64,000 bases of DNA, from assembly GCA_947568835.1 (NCBI GenBank), contig OX387610.1, positions 6,287,501 to 6,351,500 on the forward strand. Reading direction: 5' to 3'. This document shows, in pieces, positions 14,801-29,800 of the stretch. The notes under the pieces are model-generated. The model did no database searches, was not told the origin of the DNA, and saw only the letters and a list, made by a program, of their open reading frames with translations. The DNA is from Protonemura montana (Eukaryota; Arthropoda; Insecta; Plecoptera; Nemouridae). The translations under genes and the position numbers were made by a program. The stretch's first letter is position 1; every line of letters starts with the position of its first letter.

Positions 14801-17800
14801 GTAGAGGAGCTATGACATATCCTAGAGCTATGACATAGTAGAGGAGCTATGATGATGACGATGAACCTACACTAGTCTAGAAGAGTGGAAGTAGCCTGCC
14901 CCTGTCGAAGAGCACCACTAGGACCACTGGCTCAATGTCCATTCCAAGGACCATTACGTTTCCCTACCTGGCGTCTATCCAGTAAATCCGCTTAAGCATG
15001 TAGTCGAGCGTGAGCCCGTTAGGCCAAAGCCCATCCGTTTGCTGGTCCACGCGAACGACGGTACGTCGGTACTGGCCGCTCATGCTGCAGCGTTCGATTC
15101 GCGGCGCATTCGCGTCCCAGTCGGTCCAGAACAGCAGTCCAAAGCGGGGATCTAGCGCTATCGCACGCGGGGACTCCATGTCTCCTGTGGTAAAGATTGA
15201 GATTGGTAAACTTAAGTAGACTAGTGGCTTTGATCAAGGGATCACCATGTCTCTTGTCAACGACTGGGCATGAGAATGTTGGAGGTGCTCAATTGCACCA
15301 AATAGTAATGTATTGTCTGTTGTATGCCAGCCATAAAACTTCTAGTGAGCAACAGTGGAACAAATTCTAATTTCTTTACTTTACCATTCATAACAAACAG
15401 GAATACGGTTCCGATTGGTTATACTAGGCCTGCGAGGCAGTTTTGCATCTTCTCTGACTTGAATATACAATGAGTGTTTAATTTAGCATGGTAACAGGCG
15501 AGACGATGCAGTGAAACTAATTTATTCTCAGTTTTAAACGTTTGACGTTTGAAAAATACTGAATAGGCTGTAACCAGACAAAACAAATCAATTTGGTAAT
15601 GAGAAAATTACTTGACAGAAAAGGTTCTAAGTGAACTAAATACAAGAGATGCTGATTGAGAAACTAAGTGAGGAAAAACTAAGGAAAAAACCAAGGAAAC
15701 TAAAAAGAAACTAAACTAAACTAAACTAAAAAATCTAAGGAAATCCTAAAGCATTTCTAAAACTAATTGTAGACAAAGACTATTATATTTATATATATAT
15801 ATATAGTAAAATGTATGATTGTCGGATCTTTAGTAAAAAAATTAAAAATAAATAAAATCAAGCACTGTAGCTCACAAAAGGATACCAAAAGGAATAACAT
15901 TTTGTAATGAAATTATTGTCCATAAGTCGGTTTTGCCAACACCGCCTGCGTCTACCATCCATCCCTCCCTGATTTTCTAAAGCTAACATGTATACCCCTC
16001 TTCGTGTGGTGTACGTACCTGCGATGAGAGTGCGACGGAAACTACCGTTGAGTCGCGCCACTTCGATCTGATCCAGGTTGCTCTCGACCCAGTACAGGTT
16101 CTCTCCAATCCAGTCGACAGCCAGACCTTCCGCTGTCGCCAGACCTGTCTGCACCACCACCTCGATGCTACTCAGAGCTGCATGGGGCAGAAATGAAATG
16201 GTAAAAAATCATCAACGATGATCAACGAAAATATTTCTGAAACGGGAGTCGAATGCTAAGTTAAGTCTATTGGTTTTTCCAACGTTTTGTAACATGTACC
16301 GGTTACTTTATCAAGGTAGCTCAGCTGACTTGAAATCCCATGAAAAAGAACCAAGAACCACCTTGCCTTGGCTACCGAATGGTCATTATTAGAACAAGCA
16401 GTAAAAATGGAAGGCTAATTCAGTTGTATACCCATGAATAGATAGATCAAATCATCGACCAGAGGTCTTCAATGCACACACAATATGTATAGCTATATAG
16501 TTGTACTAGTTGGACAAAGGCAACACGCCGAAATCTCAATTCTCGGAAATTCTAGTAATTTCTAGACGAGTGCACCACGCTATGCCAATTTTCTCCTAAA
16601 TAAATAATAACGCAAACAAAGACCACAAAATAATCAACGAGATTTCCGGAGAGCCTCAAGCAAAATTTAAACCGACTTACAGCCGCCAACGAGCGTTCCG
16701 CAATAGATCTTGTCGTCGATTACGTCCGTCCAGAATATCATGTCAGCGGCGGGCGTGTGGTAGAAGTCGAGTGCAATCGTGTTCTTGAGACTCGAGATGA
16801 GCGGCTTGACATTGAACGTCTGTAGGTCGAAACCACGTAGCTCGTGGCGGTTGCTGAATATCACATGAGCGACGGCAGGGTCTGTGAAAAGAAACCAGGT
16901 TAGGGGTATCAAAAATCTCCAATTTCTTAAGTACATTGATTACATTGCACATGTAATTGGACAAGTACATTGCATTGTGTTCGTTGCCCTTTTCCGGCTA
17001 AAAGTGTCCACCGATTTTTGTCTTATTTTCAGGATACCTATTGTTACTCTTTCCTTTCTCTTAGGTTTTCAACAAAATCAGTCAAATAATGTTTGAAGTA
17101 AAGCCATTTCAAATTTAAGAAAATGTACAAAGCTATGCAAAAAATTCAAACTGTTTTACTGTCTTAAGTTCTCAAAGAAATCCCAAGTTGGTACTTGGGA
17201 TTTCTTTATAGAATTCCAAGCCCTACGTGGTCAATAACCATAAATGACGTCTCAAAAAGAGAAAAGACCCTCTCAAAACCAGGAAACAAAGTCAGGAAAT
17301 AAAAATTTCACTAAATAAATTAAAAAGTGTGTTAAGCTAAATCAGAATTTATAATTAATGTATTTGAGATTTTGCAAAACTTTGCTTTTAAGTATCTAGT
17401 GGTTGGTGTCAGTTTCAACAGACCAAAACCATATACTACACCACCTTCTAGCCACAGCTCTGAACCACTTTGCCAAACCATCTAGTAGTTGTAAAATCAT
17501 AAATTCATTGACAATCGGCATGGAAGAAACTTGCCATTAATTACTATTACCTGGTTAAACTACATATCCATGCAATTAACCAGACATTTTACTATACAAC
17601 CTCTCCAAAAGATCAAATTATTTTAATACCTAACAACAAAAAACTCTTCAAAGTTTTGACAGAACACCGCCTACTTACCAGTACTCTTGCAAGAAACTCC
17701 GTCCACTTGAAGCCGATACCCCGCGTGACACGAACACTTGTGTCTGTTTTTTATCGGGAGGCAGATTTGCGAGCAGAGTCCCCAGCGGTCGCAAGGGTGC

Positions 17801-20800
17801 AGGTCTGCGCACGTTCGATTGTCCGGTTGCAGGTGCAGCTCGGGAGGGCACGAGCATGCGATGCCCTCAGGGGTGTTGTGGCAGATGTGAGTGCACTCAA
17901 CTGCGCGCTCACACAGCCGTTCCACTGGGGGAAGGACAAGAATAAATTAAATACGTAACTTCTAATACCCATGGTAACAAAATTACGAATCTATGTCAGG
18001 CAATCTCAGCATCTCCATGGCTACCAAACATTCAATCGACCAATTGACCTTCATATGCTTGATAGTATATTTCGTTTTTAAGTTGACAACGAAAATTAAC
18101 TGAGAAAAATTCTAGTGTATCAACATATAAACAGATTTATTCAAACAAAGTTGTCAATTTTGCATTTTTATATAAAGAACATTTATAACCCCTCAAAAAT
18201 TGGTCCCTCACACAATTCGAAACATGATCTCCACCTGATCTCCACCAACCCCACAATCACAAATTAAAACCACCAGAAATGATGACACATCACTGAAAAG
18301 AAAAACAGCATCGCTTCCATTGCTCACCACATCGCAGCCCTTCGTCTGTGCCGTCTTCGCAGTCCTTGCGAGAGTCGCACAGCCTGTCCACGCTGACGCA
18401 CGTCTTGTTTCCGTCGCAGAGCTTGTCGGGCCACACACACTCGGCAACCGGGTACGGCGTGGATGTCGGACGTGTTGTTGTGGAGGTTGTTGTTGGTCGA
18501 GGCACGTCTGCAAAATTAGAGTAATTCAACGTCATTTGTAGGTCGGTGCGTTAGGACAGTCATATTACTGTTCTCTACGGGAAAAATGTTATGGTTAAAG
18601 ATCTCTCTCTAGGTTCAAGGGAGATTAAGTTATGTAGCAAGAAATTGATCTGGATTCAAAATGTTTGATGGAACAAATAGGCATTGGCAGCAATGAACCT
18701 TCTCTGGTTCACCGGTTACAAGAGCATGCTTATTTTCACTCTTTTCTCCCAATGCTCTTAATTCACAAGCACCGAATCCTGTAAACATTTTGAATTTTTC
18801 ATAATAAATCAGGTTTTGCAACAATCTCTCCCAATAAGGCAGTAACAGAAACAGCAGTACTGCCGTTTTAGTAACATATAATCAGATATAAAACCATGCA
18901 ACCGGTAGATATGTACGCTTAACTGTAATTTTGTATTCTTGTAATATGATGTACACACACCAACTACTGTCATAGAATGAGAAAAATAATAAAAAATTAT
19001 TAAAATAGCCTACATTTTATTTCTGGGGTATGTGAAATTGGAGATTTTGCTATGCTCATCAATAATGGATCAAAAATAAATAAATATATAAATACACCTG
19101 AAAATACTTCCGTACGGTTTGGCATGTTGAGAACACCGGTTCTCAAGAGATCACCGAATTTAAGCAACACTGCGCTGAGTCAGGTATTGGATGGGTGGCC
19201 ATCATACACATGATCAGTTCTGCTCGGGAGAGAGGTTGGTGGGATGAAAGTTAGTACAGCAATTTCATTTGCCTTGCTGATCAACCTCTTGACAGCATGC
19301 ATTTGTGGAGGAATTCTGCTGTTCGAGTTGTACCGTCCTTCGGAAGGGACCATAAGCCGGTGGTCCCCTTAGCGCTAGTCGACAGGAGTAGGCAACGTGC
19401 CAGCACCGGGTTTCCCCTCCTCCCTTCTAGACTAGGTTAGGTTCATCATCATGCTCATAATCATCCGCTCATTCACCGACGCCATTAAATCAGTGCCGCA
19501 TAGACAGATGTCAAAACATTGCGTCGCTAAACCCCAAAAATAAAAACTCAAAATACTACAGATGCCACTAGGTACAACTTGAACAAAACAAAATATCAAC
19601 GTAATATGCATCACTCACTAGCGCAGGTCTCTTTTTCTTCATCAGACCGGTCGGAGCAGTCGTCGCGCCCGTCGCAGAGGAACCGCAAGCGAATGCACGC
19701 ACCGTTTTCGCACTGCCACTCGTTCTTCTCGCAACGCTGCGGCGGCGGCGTTTGGGTGGGACGGCGGTTAGATGACGGCGCCTTGCAGCCAGCCTCGTCC
19801 GATCTGTCGCTGCACTGGGCAGCGCCGTCGCACAGCTGCGACTTGTCCATGCATGAAGCGTCAGCCGCGCAGAAGTACTGTGGGACAGAAATTTGGGTTA
19901 GGGGCAGAGTCATAGATTTATGATGATGATTTGTGGTGTTTAACAGGACCTGTGGCACTGCTTTAATGGTGCCTGTACAGAAACTTTAAAAAAAGTACAT
20001 TTAGGTTGCAAAGTCTGTTATGAATCAATTCCATTATTAAGGAACCAAGTAACTTGAAACTCGTGCAGCTCAAAATATTCCATGAGTAAATCCAGAGAGC
20101 AGCACTACACAACAGCAGGTTATGGTTGTATAGCTTGGTTGGCAGTGATTGTGTCAAGTAGCTTCAACGTTGGTCCCTCCGTTCACTTTTCGTAAGTGCC
20201 AGGATTTTTCCCAGAGTTCTTAATTATGTATAACTTCCAAATCTATCATCTAACATCCACCACCTTGCTCACCATCAGTCCACCATAAAGAGTCCAGAGT
20301 CGTTTTCTGTTTCAGTCCTTCCCAAAAACACTTGTATACATATGTGGAATCTGATTTAAAATGCAAACGCTTGCAATGCGCAGGATATTTTATTATTTGG
20401 AACACATCTAAAAAATTGATGCCCAAATGGGGAAAAGTTGTGACGTGGTAAAGCGTCATTAGAATCAGAGTGACTGTGAGCATTCTCAGCCTCTTGGCTC
20501 TACTCCTCGGAGATCTGTCATTCTTATCAAAAGCACTAAAATCCTCTAAAAAATGATGTGTCAAAGTAGCTCAGTTGGTTAGAGCAACACCCGCGATTCC
20601 CAGTTTGGGCATACATTTTTGAGCGGGTCATAATAATAAAATACTTGTAGACATATTTATTATTAGTAACTCTTATAGTAAGATATTCTGCCCATTGCAA
20701 GCATTTGGATTTTTCAGAGTTTTTGAACGATTTACAGATGTTTCAACTATAAACGACGATGTGTGGCTGCATGTAAATGAATGTATATCAGGGATTGGAA

Positions 20801-23800
20801 ATAAATAAATGAATAAATTTGAAATTTAAATCAAATTTCACAACACTTGGACATAAATTCTGTTTCTAAACAGTCACTTCTTGAAGTTATTCTTGGCTTC
20901 TGGTACCCAACTCCACAAAACTAGAATAGAAGTAATCTTCAATAAAAACAGGATCAATTATAAGTCATCGCAATTCGAGTATCACTCACGTGAGTCTGGT
21001 TGTTGCAGAGCTCGCGGCACTCCTTCTCATCCGTTCCGTCTCCGCACTCGTCGATTCCATTGCACAGAGCATCCAGAGGAACGCATCGCTTGTTTTCGCA
21101 CGCCATCTCCGTCACTTGGCACTCGTTCAATTGTTTCACTGCGCAAACAATCAGCACTCATTTCGCATGGTTCGGTAACCATGGCTCAAAATTTCATGTT
21201 AAGGGCCGGTTTTTCAGTAGTTTAGAATCTAACACTCTCTTAATTTGTTATTTGCTTCGCAACAGCCAATCAAACATTTTTTTTTTCTTAATAGTCTGTT
21301 AATCACAGAAAATCCGGCACTAAGTTACCATGAATTTTCAATCGACTTCAATGACCCCATTGGCACAAACCAAGAGCTTTTGTCGCTTCGAAAACTTAAG
21401 TTGTGTTTCCATAATATAATTTACAAAAAAATAGTTAAGACGAGTGCATCCACTCACAAGGAGTCTTTCAGCATTTCATGGCTTAATTTTTTTTAATTAT
21501 TAAAGTTGTAACTATTGTCGTAACTATCTATTAACTATTTTTGTAACAAAAAGCTCAGTATTAGTAACACAAAATAAGTAAACTTATCTAAATGAATTAT
21601 AAATGACATTCAATAATTACTATCTAAAGTTATACTAGATACCTAACTGAATTATAGATATTTACTGGCAATGAGTAAAGAAATTGCAACAAACAGTAGA
21701 AACTGCAAACAAGAAAAGAATATACAACAATGTATTATGAACGTGACGTGTCCACTCACCACACTCTTCTTCGTCGGAGATGTCGCCCTCCCCGCAGTCG
21801 AGGTCGTGGTCGCACACCCAGTTGGCCGGAATGCACCGCTTCGAGCGGCCGCACGTGAACTGTGCCGGGCCGCACGTCGCGTTGGCACACTGCGCCGCCG
21901 ACTCGTCGCTGCCGTCGTGGCAGTCGCGGTCGCCGTCGCACACCCAAAACCGGGTCACGCACCGCGTCTCGTCGCAGAGGAACTGCTCGCGGGTGCACGC
22001 AGCGCTCTCTGCGTAGTTAGGTTACGTTTATTTATTTATGGGCTATATTAGAATGTCTGGTTAAATTTTTATCTGCTATTTAACGGCTCAACTCCATGTT
22101 CTCAGCCAATCGGGTACTTCTATTTGCACCCAATTAGTAGAGCCAAGATTTTACGGTGTTATGATTTCGATAATTTCGTGGTAAGCTTTTTGGATTTTGG
22201 TGTTATGGCGGTGTTATGGAAAAAGTACAGAATTTCATGTCTATAGCAGATTTCAGACATAGGTGACGAAAAAAGAAGGTACGTGTTTTTAGCATTAGTT
22301 TTATCGAAATTTTAGTGCTAATTATCTGAATTTTAGCGTTTATAGCTAAATAGAAAAAAAGAGCTTTTGCGATCTACACTGTTCACAGGGGCTCAAATAG
22401 TTTGCTAAGTCAGAACTGCAAATGAGGGGTTTGAGATTTTTATGTCCATGAGAATTTGAATTAGACCCACTGCCCGGTACTAACATACTTTGCCAGATTG
22501 TCTTTTTTCTCCCAGACAAGTCTGGTGTTCCAGATTCCACACATCAAAATATTTCCATCACTCACAAAGAGTTGCTTTGCTTGATCCTCAAAAGTCAAAG
22601 ATTTATTACACCCCATTGAAATTTGAAATCCCAGCTAATCTCTATATAGACTGAATGCATGTGGTGCTGGTGCTCACATGGCAAGGAGGGGAAGATTCAG
22701 CCAACCAATGGCAATGGTTTCCTACAGCAAACATTTTGCCCCACTACTTCTACCCCCTAAGCTTAGGAATGTTGACAGCATTTGATGAGAAACAGACCTG
22801 AATATGACAAATTCATGGAAATGTGTGTTTATAGAGATAAAATAAACATTTTACATTTTTGCAGGGAATAAGTGGCTATTTCGCAAAATACACGTATTAT
22901 AGTGAAATAGCTTCATTATCTCTCAATTTAGCATAAAAACAAATGGGTTTGTTTATTTATTTTCCTTGAAATATGATTTGATAAAAGTGAAAAAAATAAC
23001 AGATTATCTGAAATTTAAGATAATTGGATGGGAAAAGGCTCATTTCGTGATGATTTCGTGGGAAATAGTTGATTTTGGTGTTATGGATGATTTTTCGTGA
23101 ATTTCGCGTTTTGTCATGATGAGCTTCTTACATATTTGAGATGGGAATTCAATGAATGGCACTCATTTGTAAGAAAAACAAGAGATAAGAACAATTCGCG
23201 ATTTCGCGCATCACCATATAATCGTGGCTCTACCAATTAGGGACTTGGACCGCTCATTTGAGATTAGTGGAGTGACTCCAAGCCCACAAGATAAGAAATC
23301 GTTTGAGATTTGGCCGAAGATCAGTTGCACATTTCCTAATCCCTAATCCTAAAGATGATCAGCCAATCCAAGTGGTAACCATGGTGATAACAACTTTGCG
23401 TCTAAATTTATTGGAGGTTAAGCGTAAGCTCTGCTTCGTGGAACCAGCTCCTGGGTGTTGACATTCAACTCACCGCAAGCTCCGCCCTTCCCGGTGCTCT
23501 CGTCGGAGCCGTCCTCGCAGTCGTCGTCACCGTCGCACTTGTATCGGGCGTCGATGCACCGCAGGTTCTTCATGCATTGGAACTGGTTGCCCGGGCAACG
23601 CGACGGCGGTTGGTAGTCCTCTTGCGGAGCGCAGTCCAAACCAGCGTGGCCGTCACGGCAAGCACACACCACGTCGTCGCCAGCGGCAAGACACAGGTCT
23701 ACGCAGCCGCCGTTGTCGGTCGAACACTTGTTGATGCCTGCGTACAGGCGGGATACATTCAAACGGGTGACGGTGTGATGCGTTTTACAATTGGGTTTAT

Positions 23801-26800
23801 ATTTTATATTATTTTATTTTATATATCCGAGTGTTTACACCAATATTAAACTGTTAGTGAACTAATTCGAAGCTATTAATTTGCAAGGTTTCTGCGTAGC
23901 TGTGTGATCAGCTGTTTATCTGGCGGTTCTTGGCCTGAAAATACTAAACTGGGACCACTCGTTGCTGGTTTGGTTCAGCAGGATGTGTACCGTAAACCAG
24001 AGATTGAACAAACCTATAACCCCACAAAACCTACAATAAACCTACAAATCATTTGGGTAGCACTTTAAAACTTCTAAAACTTTAAAACGTAGGATAAGAG
24101 TGGTTGAATAATTTGAAAATCTCTAGTAAAGAAAGTGACATGGCCGAAACATTATACAACTCTCTGCATCTATCGATATTCACAACTAGTCTTAACAACT
24201 TCAGTAGGTTGCATACCTTTTGTCCTATCCTTACTACACCAAATACCCCATAACAAACCATACAATAAATCCTTACAATACCAATATGTGATTTATTTCG
24301 TAATTATGATACCAAGTGCTATACAGGGTCTTGCGAGAGTTGAAAAAAAAAGTTACGAAGAAGATCGATCCCCACCTGTCTGAGTGTTGTTGTCGAACAC
24401 GCGTATCTCGAATAGCGGCTGGTTCTCGACTGCGAGCGTCGTCAACGTGCCATTGGCTACGTGCAGCCTCTGGATAAGCCCCTTCTGGAATTCCGTCCAG
24501 TAGAGGTGGCCTTCAAAATACGCCAGGCCGTACGGGTGGTCAAGGTGGGCACCCTCTATCGAGCGGCGGTGGTTGCCATCCAGGTCGATGCCCTCGATCT
24601 TGTCCAGGTATGCGTCACACCTGTGGCATGGTTTTGAAGGTGAGTGGGTGTTTGCGACGTCTATGAATAGCATTGTGTGGTTGGACGGTCCCGTACATGG
24701 CAATAATCGTAAAACTGGTTTGAAGTAGGTTAGTTATATGTTGCTGTAGGGCGATTAAAATCTCCAGTCCAGGGATTAGATTTGTACTGCTGCATTTCCG
24801 ATTTAATGATTTCAGATAACAATCATATCAAGGTGCCAACATGGGAAGAAATAATACTAAGTTATGTTATAGCTATAAGTTACCCGTTTTGATACAAAAA
24901 TAGATGAAAAAAACTAAACAATAAAAAATTGTAAAAAAGCTTGTCACTTTGGAGGGAATGGAACAGGATATGGAACTTACATTTTGTTGTGGAGAAGAAG
25001 GAAAGTGAGAGCGAGCGCAATTTACCGGAATTGCAGGCGACATCGCCTGATTCACTTGACTGAATTTGACGTTTAGCAAGTATATTTCAGTATACACTAG
25101 AATTTTGAATTTCTTACTCAACTTTTGAGTTTTCTCTCAAAACAATTACACAGACGGTTTTGCTTCGAAGTCTGGCCTGTCTTTCATTACAGCTATTAAG
25201 ATGGACGGTTTCCTCTGCAGTGTACACTGCCTCGTAACTCACCAGTAGAGTCGCTTGTCCACGTAGTCGAGAGTGAGTCCGTTTGGCCATCGCAGTCCCT
25301 TGTCAACAAACGTCGAGCGATTTGTGCCGTCCATCCACGCCATGTCGATGCGTCCCTGGTGGTTCCCCTCTGAAGCCCAGTCCGACCAAAACATAATTCT
25401 GCAAAAAAAAAAATAGAAAGTTAAGTCTGTATGTTTGAAATCTTATTTAACTTGCTATAATTTGCCACCTACTCTAGATAAAAATGTATTGCATCGACGA
25501 AGTATTTTATACGATTAACGAATTTAAACAAATTAAAATATTAGCAACCTGTTTATGTTTAACAATTTTTTTTTTCATGACAGTGTTTAGATGTTAATTG
25601 ATATGTCTTACAGGCTGATAAAAATAAATAAATAGGTTAAAGTAGGTTTCAATAGCGCCATGCTAGAGATGACAACATCCTGAACTGTGCCAAATAAAAA
25701 AATCACAAGCACACATCAAAAACACATTCTGACTGTGAAACGCCCTTCTGTTTGAAAGGCAAAACTCTTACGTACCCTTTCTTGGGGTGCAGCACGATTG
25801 CACGCGGATGCGTAGTCGAGTCGAACACGAACTGCTTGCGCTTTGTGACGTCGTCAAGCCGAGCTACGCTGATGGAACTCAGCCCCTCATCGGTCCAGTA
25901 GAGGTTGCGGCCCATCCAGTCGATGGCTATCCCCTCGCAGTTGTTGATGCCGCGATCAAGAACCACCTCGCGGAACCGTCCGTCCATCGTTTGCTTCTCA
26001 ATCACGTATCTGCGGGGCGGTGCAGTTGGTTAAGTTTAGTTGTTCGGTTTTCAGTTATCTTATAGCAATGACCGACAAGTCGAAAATCGAAATTTAGTCC
26101 AATAAAGTAACAATTTTCATGGTTTTAGTTTGTTTCACATCAAGTTCACACAAACCACTGGGGTTTTTCCTAAATGCAACATTATCACTTATTAACTGTA
26201 ATGCAAATAAGGTGCTTAGAGGCTGGAAATTTGTTGTGGTGATGAAAAAACGACTTTTCGACAAGTGCACCACGCGACCCCAATGTCTATCTCCGGAAGG
26301 TTACGCCCCCTCTCTCTTTCCTTCTTCACCCCCACATATTTATTAATTTAAGATCAGATACCTAAGTGAATGTGGAAAATTTGTTTAGTTGAATTTATTT
26401 TGACAGCTAAGAGCCTCTAAAGAGACAACTTAGCCAAAACGTACCACTCTGTGCATCTACCACAGCCAGCTTCTTCAACCTAGGTGGATTCCTTTTATCC
26501 TCTTCACCAATACATAATAAGGATTTTAGTAATTTCAATAGTTCAATATTACTGACTGCTGTCTGATTACTAACCTCTGCACGTCCGAGTAGTAAATAGT
26601 CTGTGTCTTGACGTGATAGTCGACCGCTGAAGGCCGGGTCAGGTCCAGCACGGGCACCATCACTTCGTCCTCCTGCCGGTTGTCTTTGGGCGTCAACGAG
26701 ATGCCCTTGATCATCGCCGGTCGCCCCTTGCCGTAGAGCAGGAACGTGGAGCGCTTGGCCGCTGAGAAAAATATGCGAGCACGAGCTGTAGTCACGGTCG

Positions 26801-29800
26801 CAAAGTTGAGTCACTAAGCATGGGTACTTGTCGGCAACAGGCAATCTTGAAATTATTAGGTAACCAAATGGTTTACAGTTGGCTTAAAAGTTATATAAAG
26901 TCATATGTGAAACTTTCTACACGACGATAATAGCAGATGAAATGTGAATGGATTTAATTTGACCTAAAAAAAGGTTGCAATTTTAACCCAGAATGAAATA
27001 TCTGTGGATGTTTTATCAGTGGCAACAATCTTATGAGAGTAAAACAAATAAGTTTGCTTCAAATTTGAGTGTGAAGCTTTAAAGTTTTGTTCTCCATTGT
27101 AATCATCTCACTCAAGTCGTTCAACACAACAGTAATCATCACAACTTCCTTTCTAAAAATGCCATGTCCAATAACATAGACCATGCAATCAGATACCCAG
27201 TTAAGCAAGACTGTGAAAATTGTTTAGTTACAATCAAAGTGCTCGTGATTTAAAAGGCTTACCGATGCAGCGAGAGTTGCGGACCAGACGGAACCCGGGC
27301 AGGCAGAGGCACTGCGCCTGCGCTACGTCCTTCTTCCACTTGGAGATACAGACGTGCTGGCAGTTGCCGTTGTTCTCTTTGCACGGGTGAGCCACTGAAA
27401 GCAAACGGCGGTCATGAATATTGGCGGTTTTCGGTCAAAGGTAATCGTCTGCTACTCCTTCGGTTATCAAACATTTTAGTTGACAATTGACAAATTACTA
27501 TCTTACAAATGTACTACATTCAAATAATGTTCACAAATCCTTATCCTACCTTCCCTAACCTAACCTAACTTGACCTAAGCTCTGTAAGCGATTTCAGCAT
27601 ATCCATGGCTACCAAATGTTAAATCTCCTATTGAACCTCCTATGCTAGACCATGATATACCCATGGTAGCATAAGATAGCAGAATTGAGCAGCTCTGTCA
27701 AGCAATCTCAGCATCTTCATAGCTACCAAACATTGAATCTACTACTGAATCGCTCATGCTTGGTAGCATTTAATATTTTCAAAAAGTTGGCCGCAAAAAA
27801 ATTCATCCTAGAAAAATGTCTGTACAGAATGACACAAGTAAAGTGGTAGGCACAACAAAAAGTAATTCACTTTCACTTTTTTGAAGGCAGTGGATTTCTT
27901 CCAGAGACAAGGGATCTACATGCTAGAACAAACTACAGTCACTATATGTCTGTGTTCATGGCTGAGTTCAGATAACTTCCTCTCATAGACAGACATTGTT
28001 AGAACACTCACCTTCTGGCTGCCGCTGCCGATGAAAAACGTGTATCGCAAATGGGCGGCTGAAATTTGCCACTGTAGCATGGTCCTCCGGTCGGAACTTG
28101 TCGAGCCGGATGATGCTCTGGTTGCGCCAGCTCGTCACGAACAGGTTGTTTTCGAAGACGGTCACGTCGTAGAGATTCTGAACGGGGAAGCCCTGTTCAA
28201 AGATATTTATGTCAGAACAACAGCACCACTGACCTTTCGACAGCACAGATTTGTGGAGAAATCCTGTTGTTCACGTTTTACCGTCCTTTGGAAGGATGAT
28301 AAGTTAGTGGTCCTCTAGGTGCTCTTTAGGAGTAGGCTGCATGCCAGCACCCGGTTACCCCTCCTCCCTTTTAGGCTAGGTAAGGTTCACTATTATGTTC
28401 ACTTAAGCTATGAAACACATTAGTCACCAGACTTTTGACAAAATGTAACGTGAAATGCATAATTTAACCCTGGGGAGGAGATCTACATAATATGAAAAAG
28501 CAGTTAAAAAAATTACAAATGCATTTTAATTTATCTCTATATTTTAACTACAACCGACGCAATTTAAGGAAGAAAAGCGGTACGTGTACGCCAAATTTGA
28601 CTGCATCCCGCCGTTTGGGGGCCGTTTGGGGGCCGTATTAAACAAACCGTTTGACTCAGAGGCAAACAAAAAAATATATCAACACTGTGGTTACAATCTT
28701 ACTAAGTTTGGTTGATTTCTGAGAGTTGACTGTTTTTGTAGGTCGGTTGAATTAACATGGAATGACCCAACAAAAACGAAATAAATTCTTACCTTCTTGA
28801 CAGTCCTGCGATTTCCTCCATCGTAGTCCACGCGCTCGACAAAGTCTAGGTACGTGTCGACCCAGTAGACGTGCTTGGTAGCGAGGTCGACGGCGACGCC
28901 GTACGGGTAGACGATCTTGCGGTTGACAAGCGTCTTACGGCCGGTACCGTCCAGGTCGGCACGCTCCAGTCCTGGACTCGATGAGCCCCACTTCGTGAAG
29001 AACATCACCCTGCCCAACGGATAAGTTAGTGTTCCTAATTGTAAAATACTTTGACCATTATAAGCATTTGCAAATTAAATACTAATTTCACAGAATAAAA
29101 CACATCCAACGTCACTCAAGATTAAATAGATGAGACGTAGTATAGTACCACTAATTCATACAGTGAATATTTATAGCCTCTTGGTTCTAGTCCTTGGAGA
29201 TCTGTCACTGTCATCAAATGCACGAAACTCCTCTTAAAACATTAAGAAAATGGTTAGAAAAACTGGGTAATGTGAACATGATGCCAAGAGACTGGGAATT
29301 AGTTGTGGTGAAGAAGGTTAGAGAAAGGCAGCGCAACTTACCTGAGTAGAAAATTGGTTGACATCGAGTGTTGCACTTGTCGCGAAATTGCTAGAATTTC
29401 CGAAAAAAAAATCGTTTTGGCGAGTTGTTTTTGTCATTGTTAGAAATGTTTGCATCTGCTATCATGCTATGCCATCTCTTCAACAACAAACAACAGGCAA
29501 AACTATTAAAATTCTCGAAAATTCTAGAAATTTCTAGCGCAGTGCACCACCTTAAACCAATTTTCTTCTGCGGAAAGTTGCTCTCCCTCTCTCTTTCCTA
29601 TCTCACCGCATCAAAAACCGGGCTAAGTAGCCCAAAGTACAGAATGAGATGACCACTCACCCTCGCGTAGGGTCGAGTGCGATACCACGCGGCTTGCTGA
29701 CGTTGTAGTCTACCAGGATCAAGCACGCCTCCAGCGTCGAGTTGCAGATAAAGATCATCTCGCGTGAGTCGTCCAGGAAGTACCAGTTGCCCGACACCCA

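Noticed and set aside
21671-22051. Plus-strand frames opposite LRP1 exons (also near 13507, 14451, 17656, 23577, 32638)
   Set aside because: They are antisense shadows of GC-rich LDLa, EGF and propeller exons, which have family similarity only on the minus strand.
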